From Arachis hypogaea (lineage: Eukaryota > Streptophyta > Magnoliopsida > Fabales > Fabaceae): a DNA stretch of 64,000 nucleotides. Made by a program: the position numbers and the translations under genes. Positions 20,125-31,909 of this stretch are shown piece by piece. Position 1 is the first letter of the stretch. Every line of letters begins with the position of its first letter. The stretch covers positions 108,789,363 to 108,853,362 of the forward strand of contig NC_092046.1 of the NCBI RefSeq assembly GCF_003086295.3, in the 5' to 3' direction. The notes beneath the pieces are model-generated. The model was not told the origin of the DNA. It did no database searches and worked only from the letters and a program-made list of their open reading frames with translations.

Positions 20125-21595
20125 TATGGTGAGGCCTTGTTCGTTGTCGTTCTGGTCGTGACGTCGCTTTACTGCGCGGGTCTTGTCCTCTGCCTCGCGG
20201 TCGCGATCTCATCTTCTCGGCTCCTTGATGAGATGGGAGAATTCGGCCAGTTTTCTGTCCCGGATCGCTTGTTCTAGCGCATCCTTGAGGTCGAAACAGT
20301 CCTATGTCTTATGTCCATAGCCCTTATGATAATCACAATAGAGGCTCTTGTTTCCCCCGGATCGGTCCTTCAGAGGTCGGGGCTTCCACAAAATTCCCTT
20401 CTCGACTATCTGCTGATAAACTTCTATGATGGGGGCAGTGAGGGGGTGTAATTGGTGAATTTTCCGACTCGAGGGAACGGCCTGGGCGTCTTGCCCGGAC
20501 CGCCGTCTCTGGCGTGCTCCTTTTGTCTATCTCTGCCGCCGTGTTGCCTAGGTTAACTGTAGGGGGGCTGTCGCTTGTTGGCAGCCACAACTTGACTAAC
20601 TTCTTCATTGTTGATATATTCCCTGGCTACGCTTTGGATCTCCTACATCGTCCACACCGGCTTCGTGGTGAGATTCTTTCTGAAGTCCTCATTTAGAAGT
20701 CCGTTCGTCAGACACAGACTAGCTACCGAATCGGTTAGCCCGTCGATCTCCAAGCATTCGTCGTTGAACCGGTCAAGATATTTTCTGGTCGGCTCGCCGG
20801 ACCTCTACGTCACCCCGAGCAGATTGATCGGGTGCTTTGCCTTTGCGATTCTGGTAGTAAATTAGGCTAGGAAGGCGTGGCTAATATCCAAAAACCTGGC
20901 CACTGAGCCCTGCGGGAGGCTGTTAAATCACCGTATTGCAGGTCCCGCAAGAGTGACCGGGAAAGCGTGACACCTTACCTCATCACCCACTCCTTCCAGG
21001 TTCATTCTGGCCTCGAAGGTCGTAAGATGTTCCTGTGGGTCTTGTGTTCCGTCGTACCTTATGTCCGTCGGCTTGTCAAAGTGCTTTGGCAGCCGGACCT
21101 CAAGGATGGAACGATGGAATGGGGTTGCACCCATTATCACGGGTCTCTGCGCTCTCCTTGGTCTTCCCTCGCCATCTTCCTGTCGTCCGTCCTCCCAGTC
21201 GCGTCTCCTTTCTCGTCTGGTGTATATAATGGGGTCGCGGCGTCTTCTTGGGCGTCCTTCCTCCCAGGGACTCTCGAGTTCAGATCGTGGGCTCAGCGTC
21301 CGCCGAGAGTGACTTCTCGGAGGAGACCGGGAGTAGCTTGATTCGGGAGTTCGTCAATGATGTTCCTGACCTGCCAGTTGGCACTCCAGGTTCTGCATCC
21401 TGTGACGCAGTTCTTGCATTATCCTGGCGCTGTTGTCGCTTGTTCCCCCAAAGGGGCGTCTTTCTTGAGATCGTGAGGACGGCTCGATTCGTCATGGAGG
21501 GGACCTCGTGCGCTCCCGGGAGGAAGCCACGGAGGCTTCCCCTCTGCGCTCGGCCCCGCGGCCTGTTCCTCCTAGGCCCAGTACAACGTCCATTC
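20125..21595 (-). pseudogene. Tat-type gag, broken
   Basis: Reads directly into pol. Matches to Tat gag as I know it: MQELRHRMQNLECQLA near the N terminus (about 21420), the capsid core LPKHFDKPTDIRYDGTQDPQ and HLTTFEARMNLEGV (21140 down to 20928), and a CX2HX4HX4C knuckle YCDYHKGYGHKT followed by a stop and DC (about 20300-20345). Several in-frame stops and shifts interrupt it. Gag would form the cytoplasmic particle that packages the RNA. Confidence 0.8.
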
Positions 21596-21600
21596 AGGCG

Positions 21601-21618
21601 TCCCCACAGACGGCACCA
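21601..21618 (-). promoter_or_regulatory. Primer binding site of the Tat element
   Basis: Minus strand TGGTGCCGTCTGTGGGGA, two bases from the LTR end. Similar TGGCGCCGTCTGTGGGGA sites in Tat elements pair with tRNA-Arg as I remember, so here one mismatch is expected. The tRNA assignment is inference. Confidence 0.65.
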
Positions 21619-21620
21619 AA

Positions 21621-21752
21621 TGTACGGTAGATCGGGTACCGGACAGTTCGGGTTGGTACTTCGGTTGGTGAGAGGGGGAATCGCCTGGTTCCGGTCACTG
21701 GGTTGAAGGGGGGGTAGCCGACGTCCCGAGCTCTTCGTGTAGAGAGGGGGGG
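21621..21752 (-). repeat. 5' LTR of the Tat element, 3' half
   Basis: Ends CCGTACA on the minus strand beside the primer site. It is interrupted at a G run (21746-21752) by the C and D insertions and continues at 46803-47102. Confidence 0.8.
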
Positions 21753-23293
21753 TGATGAGCGGATAATTTATACGCTTTTTGGCATTGTTTTTACTTAGTT
21801 TTTAGTATGATTTAGTTGGTTTTTAGTATATTTTTATTATTTTTTTTTAAAAAAATCACATTTCTGGACTTTATTATGAGTTTATGTGTTTTTCTATGAT
21901 TTCAGGTATTTTCTGGCTGAAATTTAGGGAGCTGAGCAAAAATCTGATTCAGGCTGAAAAAGGACTGCTGATGCTGTTGGATTCTGACCTTCCTGCACTC
22001 AAAGTGGATTTTCTGGAGCTACAGAACTCCAAATGGTGCGCTCTTAATTGCGTTGGAAAGTAGACATCCAGGGCTCTCCAGAAATATATAATAGTCTATA
22101 CTTTGCTCAAGGATAGATGACGTAAACTGGCGTTCAACGCCAGTTCCATGTTGCAGTCTGGCATCCAGCGCCAGAAACAAGTTACAAGTTGGAGTTCAAT
22201 GCCAGAAACAGGTTACAACCTGGCGTTGAACACTCAAAACAGCCCACGCACGTGAGAAACTTATGTCTCAGCCTCAACACACACCAAGTGGGCCCCAGAA
22301 GTGGATTTCTGCACTATCTATCATAGTTTACTCATTTTCTGTAAACCTAGGTTACTAGTTTAGTATTTAAACAACTTTTAGAGATTTATTTTGCATCTCA
22401 TGACATTTTAGATCTGAACTTTGTAACCTCTAATGGCATGAGTCTCTAAACTCCATTGTTGGGGGTGAGGAGCTCTGCTGTGTTTCGATGAATTAATGCA
22501 ACTATTTCTGTTTTCTATTCAAACACGCTTGTTTCTATCTAAGATGTTCATTCGCACTTCAATATGATGGATGTGATGATCCGTGAAAGTCATCACCATT
22601 CTCAACCTATGAACGCGTGCCTGACAACCACCTCCGTTCTACTTTCGATTGAATGAATATCTCTTGGATTCCTTAATCAGAATCTTCGTGGTATAAGCTA
22701 GAATCCATTGGCAGCATTCTTGAGAATTTGAAAAGTCTAAACCTTGTCTGTGGTATTCTGAGTAGGATTCAGGGATTGAATGATTGTGACGAGCTTCAAA
22801 CTCGCGAGTGTTGGCCGTAGTGACAGACGCAAAAGGATCAATGGATCCTATTCTGACATGATCGAGAACCGACAGATGATTAGCCGTGCGGTGACAGCGC
22901 ACCTGGACCTTTTTCACTGAGAGGACGGATGGTAACCATTGACAACGGTGATCCACCAACACACAGCTTGCCATAGGAGGAACCTTGCGTGCGTGAAGAA
23001 GAAGACAGGGAGAAAGCAGAGATTCAGAAGACAAAGCATCTCCAAAACTCCAACATATTCTCCATTACTGCATACCAAGTATTTATTTTATGTTCCCTTG
23101 TTCATTTGCAAGTCAACTGATAATTATAATTGACCTCCTAACTGAGATTTACAAGATAACCAGAGATTGCTTCAAACCAACAATCTCCGTGGGATTCGAC
23201 CCTTACTCACGTAAGGTATTACTTGGACAACCCAATGCACTTGCTGGTTAGTGGTACGAATTGTGAAAAGTGTGATTCACAATTCGTGCACCA
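21753..23293 (+). repeat. 5' LTR of copy C
   Basis: 1541 bp. Starts TGATGAGCGGATAATTTATA and ends CAATTCGTGCACCA. It has GGCGTT-type palindromic units at about 22125-22235. Confidence 0.92.
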
Positions 23294-23299
23294 AGTTTT

Positions 23300-23318
23300 T
23301 GGCGCCGTTGCCGGGGAT
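23300..23318 (+). promoter_or_regulatory. Primer binding site, tRNA-Asp type (copy C)
   Basis: TGGCGCCGTTGCCGGGGAT, six bases after the LTR. Confidence 0.92.
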
Positions 23319-24512
23319 TGTTTGAGTTTGAACAACTAAAGGTTTATTTTGTTGCTTAGATTAGGAATAATTTATTTTTGTTGCTATAGAGTCATTAAAT
23401 TCTAAGTCCTTTATTTCCTTTTCAAAAATATTATTTTTCTTTATCAATTTTTAATTTTTTTTTCGTGAGTTTAGTGTCTTGTTCTAAGTTTGGTGTCAAT
23501 TGCATATTCTATATTTTTCTTTTAAATTTTCGAAGTTGTGTTCTTTCATCTTCAAGTTGTTCTTGTTTATTTGTCTTGTTTGATTTTTAGTTTTTCTTGT
23601 TCTGTGTCTTTTCTTGTTTTTCTTGTGTTTTTCCAAAGCATTAGTCTTCAAAAAGGAATTTATTTTTAGTTAGTGAAAATATACCTCTTCAAAACAAGTG
23701 TTACATTTACAGCTCAATTGGCTAGAGCATTGGTTTATGCTCTTGATGATTGGGCACCGGTTCTATTAAAAATCTTTTTCAAAAATAATTTTTCTTGATT
23801 TAATCTTGTGCCAAACTTTAAGTTTGGTGTTTTCTTGTTAATCTTTATATAATTTTCGAAAAGTTATTTTGGTCTTCTAAAAATTTGAAGTTTGGTGTTC
23901 TTTCTTTTGTTCTTGGTGTTCTTGTGAATCTTCAAAGTGTTCTTGAGTCTTCTTTGTGTCTTTATCTTAAAATTCTTAAGTTTGGTGTTCCTTGGTGTTT
24001 TTCCTCCAGAATTTTTCGAAAACAAGGAGCATTAGATCTAAAAATTTTAAGTCTTGTGTCTTTTATGTGTTTTTCTCTTTCATCATAAAATTCAAAAAAA
24101 AAATCTTTTCTAACTATTTTTAAGCCATATTTTTGAATTTTTTTTTTATAAAAATTCAGATTTCAATTTCAAAATTTTTCAAATCTTATCCTTTAAAAAA
24201 AAATTTATATCTTTTTCAAAACAAATCTATATCTTTTCCTTCTTAAAATCTTTTCAACTCATAAATATCTTTTTCAAATCTTCACAATATCTTTTCTCAT
24301 AATTTTCGAATTACTTAGGTTGACTTGGTCAAAATTTTTCAAATCATATCTTTGTCAAAACTTCCTAACCAATTTTTTTTCTTTCTCTCTCTCCATTTTT
24401 CGAAAATCTTCACCCATTTTTATTTATTTTATTTTAATTTATTTTATTTTTGAAATAAATAAATAAATAAAAATATTTTTTCTCTATTTTACATCATCTC
24501 CCTTTCTCCATC
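23319..24512 (+). other. 5' leader of copy C
   Basis: Non-coding and T-rich, with four copies of AAGTTTGGTGT (23486, 23820, 23888, 23978), the same 11-mer that precedes the 3' LTR. It also contains a tRNA-like stretch at 23707-23770. The small frame at 23885-24088 is not a gene. Confidence 0.65.
23707..23770 (+). other. Decayed tRNA-like sequence in the leader (copy C)
   Basis: CAGCTCAATTGGCTAGAGCA resembles a tRNA D-arm and CACCGGTTCTATT resembles a T-arm. The acceptor stem and a proper anticodon are not recognisable. The D counterpart is at 36327-36380. Confidence 0.4.
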
Positions 24513-26180
24513 ATGGATCTAAGTGGAAATGAACAGTCCAGAAGGACTCTGGGGTCATATGCTAACCCCACCACTGCTTCATATGGGAGTAGTATCAGTA
24601 TACCCTCCATTGGAGTCAGTAGCTTTGAGTTGAATCCTCAGCTCATTATCATGGTGCAGCAAAGTTGCCAGTATTCCGGTCTTCCACAGGAAGAACCTAC
24701 AGAGTTTCTGGCACAGTTTTTATAAATTGCTGACACAGTACATGATAAGGAAGTAGATCAGGATGTCTACAGATTATTGCTGTTCTCATTTGCTGTAAAA
24801 GACCAAGCTAAGAGGTGGTTAAATAACCAACCTAAGGCTAGCATAAAGACATGGAAACAGCTGACAAAAAAATTCCTGAATCAATACTTTCCTCTAAAAC
24901 GGATGACACAGCTAAGGCTGGACATCCAAGGCTTTAAATAAGGAGATAATGAATCTCTTTATGATGCCTGGGAGAGATACAGAGAAATGCTAAGAAAATG
25001 CCCCTCTGAGATGTTTTCAGAGTGGGTTCAGCTAGACATCTTCTATTATGGGCTTACAGAAAGAGCTCAGATGTCTCTAGACTACTCAGCTGGTGGATCT
25101 ATCCACATGAGGAAGACAATTGAAGAAGCTCAAGAGCTCATTGATACAGTTGCCAGAAATCAGCATTTGTACTTAAGCAGCGAACCTTCCATGAAAGAAG
25201 AGGCTAAAACAGTGACTACTAAACTCAGTCCTGCTGAACAAGCTACTGAATTCAATCAGCAATTGGATTTTCTAACAAAACAGTTAGCCGAATTCAAGGA
25301 GAGACTACAAGAGACAAGGATGGCTAATATAAATATGGAAGAACAATTAAAGCAAACAAAGCAGCAGCTGTCAAAACAAATAACAGAAGAATGTCAAGCA
25401 GTTCAATTAAGAAGTGGGAAAACATTAAATACCCCACCTCAAGGCAGCAGGAAGCCAAGAAATGAGCAAACTACCCAAATTCCATCTGAGGATAGTAAGA
25501 GCCCAGGGAAAAATAATTCTGGCACTAAAATGCCAGAAATTGGGTGGAAGGCTGGCGCTGAACACCCAAACCATGCTCAGGACTGGCGTTCAACGCCAGA
25601 AACAAGCAAGGAACTGGCGTTGAACGCCCAAAGGAAGCACAGTTCTAGCGTTCAGATGCCAAGAACAGATAAGGAGTTGGCGTCTAACGCCACTCCAGCT
25701 TCCAACCCTGGCTTTCAAATGCCAGTGAAGGATCAGACACCTGCAAGTGCTGATAATAAATCCCTCAAGAAGGCTTCTCAACCTACCTCTGTAGGAAATA
25801 AACCTGCAGCAACTAAGGTTGAGGAATACAAAGCCAAGATGCCTTATCCTCAAAAACTCCGCAAAGAGGAGCAGGATAAGCAATTTGCCCGCTTTGCAGA
25901 CTATCTCAGGACTCTTGAAATAAAGATTCCGTTTGCAGAGGCACTTGAGCAAATACCCTCTTATGCAAAGTTCATGAAAGATATCTTGAGTCATAAGAAG
26001 GATTGGAGAGAAACTGAAAGAGTTCTCCTCATTGAAGAATGCAGTGCAGTCATTCTAAAAAGCTTCCCAGAAAAGCTTAAAGATCCCGGGAGCTTTATGA
26101 GGGTAAATGCACCAAGACAGCTCTATGTGATCTTGGGGCAAGCATCAACCTATTTCCTGCATCCACTATCAGAAAGCTTG
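24513..26180 (+). pseudogene. Athila gag and protease start, copy C, broken
   Basis: Starts MDLSGNEQSRRTLGSY. The capsid-type gag domain (EPTEFLAQF, DQDVYRLLLFSFAVKD, AKRWLNNQPKASI, LDIQGFK) spans about residues 60-200. A variable region with GGCGTT-derived peptides (ELALNAQ, TPE) follows, then a conserved block beginning KVEEYKAKMPYPQKL. In-frame stops are at 24723 and 24939. A deletion of roughly 16 bases near 26098 shifts the frame just before the protease motif DLGAS. Confidence 0.88.
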
Positions 26181-28408
26181 GCTTGACTGAAGAGGTCAAA
26201 CCAACCCGGATCTGTCTTCAACTTGCTGATGGCTCCATTAAATACCCATCAGGCATAATTGAGGACATGATTGTCAAGGTTGGGCCATTTGCCTTCCCTA
26301 CTGACTTTGTAGTGCTGGAAATGGAGGAGCACAAGAGTGCAACTCTCATTCTAGGAAGACCATTCCTAGCAACTGGACGAACCCTCATTGATGTCCAAAA
26401 AGGGGAGATAACCCTGAGAGTCAATGAGGATCAGTTTAAGTTGAATGTTGTCAAAGCTATGCAACATCCAGACACATCAGACGACTGCCTGGGTGTTGAT
26501 ATTATTGACTCCCTGGTGGAAGAGGTCCATATGACTGAGAGTCTCGAATCAGAGCTAGAGGACATTTTTAAAGATGTTCAGTCTGATCTGGAGGAACCAG
26601 AGGAAATAAAAGAACCTCTGAAAACTCCTCAGGAAGAGGAGAAACCTCCTAAACCCTAGCTCAAACCACTACCACCATCCCTGAAATATGCATTTCTGGG
26701 AGAAGGTGACACTTTTCCTGTAATCATAAGCTCTGCTTTAGGGCCACAGGAAGAGAAAGCACTAATTCAGGTGCTAAGGACACACAAGACAGCTCTTGGG
26801 TGGTCCATAAGTGATCTTAAGGGCATTAGCCCAGCCAGATGCATGCACAAGATCCTATTGGAGGATGATGCTAAGCCAGTGGTTCAACGACAGAGGCAAC
26901 TAAATCCCGCCATGAAGGAGGTGGTGCAGAAAGAGGTCACTAAGTTACTAGAGGCTGGGATTATCTATCCTATTTCTGATAGCCCCTGGGTGAGCCCTGT
27001 CCATGTTGTCCCTAAGAAGGGAGGAATGACAATGGTTCATAATGAAAAGAATGAACTGGTTCCTACAAGAACAGTTACAGGGTGGCGTATGTGTATTGAC
27101 TACAGAAGGCTCAATACAGCCACCAGGAAGGATCATTTTCCTTTACCATTCATAAACCAGATGCTAGAGAGACTAGCAGGTCATGAATATTACTACTTTT
27201 TGGATGGCTATTCAGGTTATAACCAAATTGCAATAGATCCTCAGGACGAAGAGAAAACAGCATTCACATGTCCTTCTGGAGTGTTTGCCTACAGAAGGAT
27301 GCCTTTTGGTCTGTGTAATGCACATGTAACCTTTCAGAGGTGCATGCTCTCTATCTTCTCTGATACGGTAGAGAAGTTTCTGGAAGTCTTCATGGATGAC
27401 TTTTCAGTATTTGGAGACTCATTCAGCTCCTGCCTTAACCATTTAGCACTTGTTCTGAAAAGATGCCAAGAGACCAACCTAGTTTTAAACTGGGAAAAAT
27501 GTCACTTTATGGTGACTAAAGGGATTGTCCTTGGGCATAAAATTTCAAACAAGGGAATAGAGGTGGATCAAGCTAAAGTTGAAGTAATTTAAAAATTACC
27601 ACCACCTGCCAATGTTAAGGCAATCAGAAGCTTTCTGGGGCATGCAGGATTCTATAGGAGGTTTATAAAGGATTTTTCAAAAATTGCAAAACCTCTGAGT
27701 AATCTGCTAGCTGCTGACACGCCATTTGGGTTTGACACAAAGTGTCTGCAGGCGTTTGAGACCCTGAAAGCTAAGCTGGTCACAGCACCAGTTATTTCTG
27801 CACCAGACTGGACATTACCCTTCGAACTAATGTGTGATGCCAATGACCATACCATTGGTGCAGTATTGGGACAGAGGCATAACAAGCTTTTGCATGTCAT
27901 TTATTATGCTAGCAGTGTTTTAAATGATGCCCAAAAAAATTACACAACCACAGAAAAAGAATTACTTGCAGTGGTTTATGCCATTGACAAGTTTAGATCC
28001 TACTTAGTAGGATCAAAAGTGATTGTGTACACTGACCATGCTGCTCTTAAATATCTACTCACAAAGCAGGATTCAAAGCCCAGGCTCATAAGATGGGTGT
28101 TGCTTTTGCAAGAGTTTGATATAGAAATAAGAGACAGAAAAGGAACAGAGAATCAAGTAGCTGATCACCTGTCCCGGATAGAACCAGTAGCAGGAGCATC
28201 CCTCCCTCCTACTGAGATCTCTGAAACCTTTCCGGATGAGCAATTGTTTGCTATTCAAGAAGCTCTGTGGTTTGCAGACATTGCAAACTATAAGACACAA
28301 GGTTCTCCTTTTGTAACCATAGAGAGGAAGCATGAAAAGCTTCTCTCACTGCAGAGTCAACCAAAGCCCCCACAGTCAAACTCTAAGTTTGGTGTTGGGA
28401 GGCCATAA
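26181..28408 (+). pseudogene. Athila pol (protease end, RT, RNase H), copy C, broken and truncated
   Basis: Same order as D: protease remainder, acidic linker, RT with [36 protein letters not shown] and catalytic FMDD (about 27390), then RNase H with [41 protein letters not shown] and DHLSRIEP. Stops are at 26657 and 27590. After NYK (about 28290) the reading diverges into unrelated [15 protein letters not shown] and ends at 28408; the whole integrase is missing. Confidence 0.9.
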
Positions 28409-28465
28409 CCAAACTCTAATTTTGGTGTTGAACCCCCACATTCAAACTCTAAGTTTGGTGTTGGG
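28381..28465 (+). repeat. Short tandem repeat around AAGTTTGGTGTTGGGAGG (copy C)
   Basis: Three copies of CAAACTCTAAGTTTGGTGTT, the middle one with AATTTT, replace the integrase region. They repeat the 11-mer of the PPT-like stretch. Confidence 0.7.
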
Positions 28466-28543
28466 AGGTCCCAACCTTGCTCTGATTATCTGTGAGGCTC
28501 CATGAGAGCTCACTGTCAAGCTATTGACATTAAAGAAGCGCTT

Positions 28544-28561
28544 GTTGGGAGGCAACCCAAT
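28544..28561 (+). promoter_or_regulatory. Stem-loop after the first ORF (copy C)
   Basis: TTGGG-AGGCAA-CCCAA with an outer G-T pair, inside AAAGAAGCGCTTGTTGGGAG. Same position and loop as D, with different but pairing stem bases. Confidence 0.65.
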
Positions 28562-28707
28562 GTTATTTAATTATATCTATTTATTTTCCATGGCTATTTT
28601 ATGTTTTCTTTAGGTTGATGATCATGTGAAGTCACAAAAACAAATGGAAAATCAAAAACAGAATGAAAAACAGCATAAAAAATAGCACACCCTGGAGGAA
28701 GATCATT

Positions 28708-28850
28708 CTGGCGTTTAAACGCCAGAAACAAGCATCTGTCTGGCGTTTAACGCCAGAAACAAGTACCAAGCTGGCGTTTAACGCCAGAAACAAGCATCAG
28801 TCTGGCGTTAAACGCCAGAAACAGGCTACATTTGGGCGTTTAACGCCAGG
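28708..28850 (+). repeat. Palindromic minisatellite, GGCGTTnAACGCC units (copy C)
   Basis: Five regular units CTGGCGTTTAACGCCAGAAA spaced by about 12 bases, then a trailing variant to about 28880. Confidence 0.9.
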
Positions 28851-29033
28851 ATTGCACAGTAAGGGCATTTTGTACGCCTAATTGGAGCAGGGATGCTAAA
28901 TCCTTGACCCCACTGGATCTGTAGACCCCACAGGATCCCCACCTACCTCACCATTCAAATTCAAACCATTTTCCTCCCAAACCCACCCATTCACACACTT
29001 CCATCTCCTCCATCTTCTCCACTTCTTTCTTCT
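28851..29033 (+). other. Pyrimidine-rich spacer (copy C)
   Basis: C/T-rich, especially 28990-29035, leading into the internal hairpin. No ORF. Confidence 0.5.
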
Positions 29034-29070
29034 TTTGCTCGAGGACGAGCAAACCTTTTAAGTTTGGTGT
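29034..29070 (+). promoter_or_regulatory. Internal AGGA-loop hairpin and PPT-like stretch (copy C)
   Basis: TTTGCTCG-AGGA-CGAGCAAA (29034-29053), then AAGTTTGGTGT (29060-29070). Relative to D (TTTGCTTG/CAAGCAAA) one T-A pair has become C-G, so the pairing is kept. Confidence 0.7.
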
Positions 29071-29074
29071 TTTT

Positions 29075-29118
29075 CCATAATTCAGTGGTAGAGCAATTGA
29101 CTACAGATCAAAGAGCTA
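29075..29118 (+). other. tRNA-Cys-like fragment
   Basis: CAGTGGTAGAGCAATTGACT followed by ACAGATCAAAGAG closely matches the D-arm, anticodon stem and loop of plant tRNA-Cys as I remember it (anticodon GCA read as ACA here). The acceptor stem and T-arm are absent. It sits exactly where the additional ORF should begin, so it is not a working tRNA gene. Confidence 0.6.
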
Positions 29119-30325
29119 TGAGGAAAGAGCAACAAAGGCAAGGAAGAAACATAGAGGAGCTCAAGAGCACCATTGGTTCTTCAAGAAGAGGAAGACGCCA
29201 CCCTCATTAAGGTGGACCCATTCCTTAATCTCCTTGTTCTTATTTTCCTGTTTTTTATTTACTATGCTTCATGTTTAATTATGTTTGTGTCTTTACTATA
29301 TGATTACTAGTATCTAAGTGTCTATATCTTAAAGATATGAATGTCCTATGAATCCATCACCTTTCTTAAATGAAAATTGTTTTCTGAAAAAGAAAAAGAA
29401 GTACATGAATTTTGAATTTTAAAATAGTTTAACTATTTTGATGTGGTGGCAATACTTTTTGTTTTCTGAATGAATGCTTGAACAGTGCATATTTCTTTTG
29501 AATTTGTTGTTTATGAATGTTAAAATTGTTGGCTCTTGAAAGAATGATGAAAAAGGAGAAATGTTATTTGATAATCTGAAAAATCATAAAAATGATTCTT
29601 GAAGCAAGAAAAAGCAGTGAAGAACAAAGCTTGCAGAAAAAAAAATGCGAAAAAAAAAAGAGAGCAAGAAAAAGAAAAAGCAAGCAGAAAAAGCCAAAAG
29701 CTCTTTAAACCAAAAGGCAAGAGCAAAAAGCCAATAGCCCTTAAAACCAAAAGGCAAGGGTAATAAAAAGGATCCAAGGCTTTGAGCATCAGTGGATAGG
29801 AGGGCCTAAAGGAATAAAATCCTAGCCTTAGTGGCTAAACCAAGCTGTCCCTAACCATGTGCTTGTGGCGTGAAGGTGTCAAGTGAAAACTTGAGACTGA
29901 GCGGTTAAAGTCGAGGTCCAAAGCAAAAAAAAATAACAGAGTGTGCTTAAGAACCCTGGACACCTCTAATTGGGGACTTTAGCAAAGCTGAGTCACAATC
30001 TGAAAAGGTTCACCCAGTTATGTGTCTGTGGCATGTATGTATCCGGTGGTAATACTGGAAAACAGAGTGCTTAGGGCCACGGCCAAGACTCATAAAGTAG
30101 TTGTGTTCAAGAATCAACATACTGAACTAGGAGAATCAATAACACTATCTAAATTATGAGTTCCCATAGATGCCAATCATTCTGAACTTCAAAGGATAAA
30201 GTGAGATGCCAAAACTGTTCAGAAGCAAAAAGCTAATAGCCCCGCTCATCTAATTAACATTGATCTTCATAGATGTTTTTGGAATTTATTTTATATTCTC
30301 TTCTTTTTATCCTACTTTGTTTTTA
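29119..30325 (+). other. Remnant of additional ORF end, then conserved non-coding region (copy C)
   Basis: 29120-29208 reads RKEQQRQGRNIEELKSTIG before a stop, similar to the C-terminal coiled coil of the D protein (EQAEQGRDLRELKRQ). The rest is the non-coding block shared with A and D. A-rich runs are at about 29636-29700. Confidence 0.55.
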
Positions 30326-30361
30326 GTTGCTTGGGGACAAGCAACAATTTAAGTTTGGTGT
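30326..30361 (+). promoter_or_regulatory. Hairpin plus PPT-like stretch before the 3' LTR (copy C)
   Basis: GTTGCTTG-GGGA-CAAGCAAC (30326-30345), then AAGTTTGGTGT (30351-30361) beside the LTR. Confidence 0.7.
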
Positions 30362-30363
30362 TG

Positions 30364-31902
30364 TGATGAGTGGATAATTTATACGCTTTTTGGCATTGTT
30401 TTTACTTAGTTTTTAGTATGATTTAGTTGGTTTTTAGTATATTTTTATTAGTTTTTTTTTTAAATCACATTTCTATACTTTACTATGAATTTGTGTGTTT
30501 TTCTGTGATTTCAGGTATTTTCTGGCTGAAATTGAGGGAGCTGAGCAAAAATCTGATTCAGGCTGAAAAAGGACTGCTGATGCTGTTGGATTCTGACCTT
30601 CCTGCACTCAAAGTAGATTTTCTGGAGCTACAGAACTTCAAATGGCACGCTCTTAATTGCGTTGAAAAGTAGCCATCCAGGGCTTTCCAGCAATATATAA
30701 TAGTCCATACTTTGCTCAAGGATAGACGACATAAACTGGCGTTCAACGCCAGTTCTATGTTGCAGTCTGGCGTCCAGCGCCAGAAACAAGTTACAAGTTG
30801 GAGTTCAACGCCAGAAACAGGTTACAACCTGGCGTTGAACGCTCAAAACAGCCCAGGCACGTGAGAAGCTTAAGTCTCAGCCCCAACACACACCAAGTGG
30901 ACCCCAGAAGTGGATTTCTGCACTATCTATCATAGTTTACTTATTTTCTGTAAACCTAGGTTACTAGTTTAGTATTTAAACAACTTTTAGAGATTTATTT
31001 TGCATCTCATGACATTTTAGATCTGAACTTTGTAATCTCTGACGGCATGAGTCTCTAAACTCCATTGTTGGGGATGAGGAGCTCTGCTGTGTTTCGATGA
31101 ATTAATGCAACTATTTCTGTTTTCTATTCAAACACGCTTGTTTCTATCTAAGATGTTCATTCGCACTTCAATATGATGGATGTGATGATCCGTTATAGTC
31201 ATCACCATTCTCAACCTATGAACGCGTGCCTGACAACCACCTCCGTTCTACTTTCGATTGAATGAATATCTCTTGGATTCCTTAATCAGAATCTTCGTGG
31301 TATAAGCTAGAATCCATTGGCAGCATTCTTGAGAATCCGGAAAGTCTAAACCTTGTCTGTGGTATTCCGAGTAGGATTCAGGGATTGAATGACTGTGACG
31401 AGCTTCAAACTCGCGAGTGTTGGGCGTAGTGACAGACGCAAAAGGATCAATGGATCCTATTCTGACATGATCGAGAACCGACAGATGATTAGCCGTGCAG
31501 TGACAGCGCACCTAGACCTTTTTCACTGAGAGGACGGATGGTAACCATTGATAACGGTGATCCACCAACACACAGCTTGCCATAGGAGGAACCTTGCGTG
31601 CGTGAAGAAGAAGACATGGAGAAAGCAGAGATTCAGAAGACAAAGCATCTCCAAAACTCCAACATATTCTCCATTACTGCATACCAAGTATTTATTTTAT
31701 GTTCCCTTGTTCATTTGCAAGTCAACTGATAATTATAATTGACCTCCTAACTGAGATTTAAGAGATAACCAGAGATTGCTTCAAACCAACAATCTCCGTG
31801 GGATTCGACCCTTACTCACGTAAGGTATTACTTGGACAACCCAGTGCACTTGCTGGTTAGTGGTACGAATTGTGAAAAGTGTGATTCACAATTCGTGCAC
31901 CA
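30364..31902 (+). repeat. 3' LTR of copy C
   Basis: 1539 bp, collinear with 21753-23293. By eye it is identical to the block at 33113-34651 over its full length. Confidence 0.9.
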
Positions 31903-31909
31903 GGGGGTG

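Larger units (their letters stand above)
21753..31902 (+). mobile_element. Athila-type Ty3-gypsy retrotransposon, copy C (deleted, defective)
   Basis: Two LTRs (21753-23293 and 30364-31902), tRNA-Asp primer site, gag, protease, RT and RNase H on the plus strand, and a 5-bp flanking repeat GGGGG (21748-21752 and 31903-31907). Compared with D the integrase is gone (after ADIANYK, about 28290) and nearly all of the additional ORF is gone (about 29070-29210). It can only have moved with help. Confidence 0.9.

Noticed and set aside
29075..29118. Functional tRNA-Cys gene
   Set aside because: No acceptor stem or T-arm and an altered anticodon; only a fragment.
30427..31742. Small frames repeated in every Athila LTR (62-92 codons)
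   Set aside because: They recur in each LTR on either strand with changing length and no protein similarity; LTR shadows.
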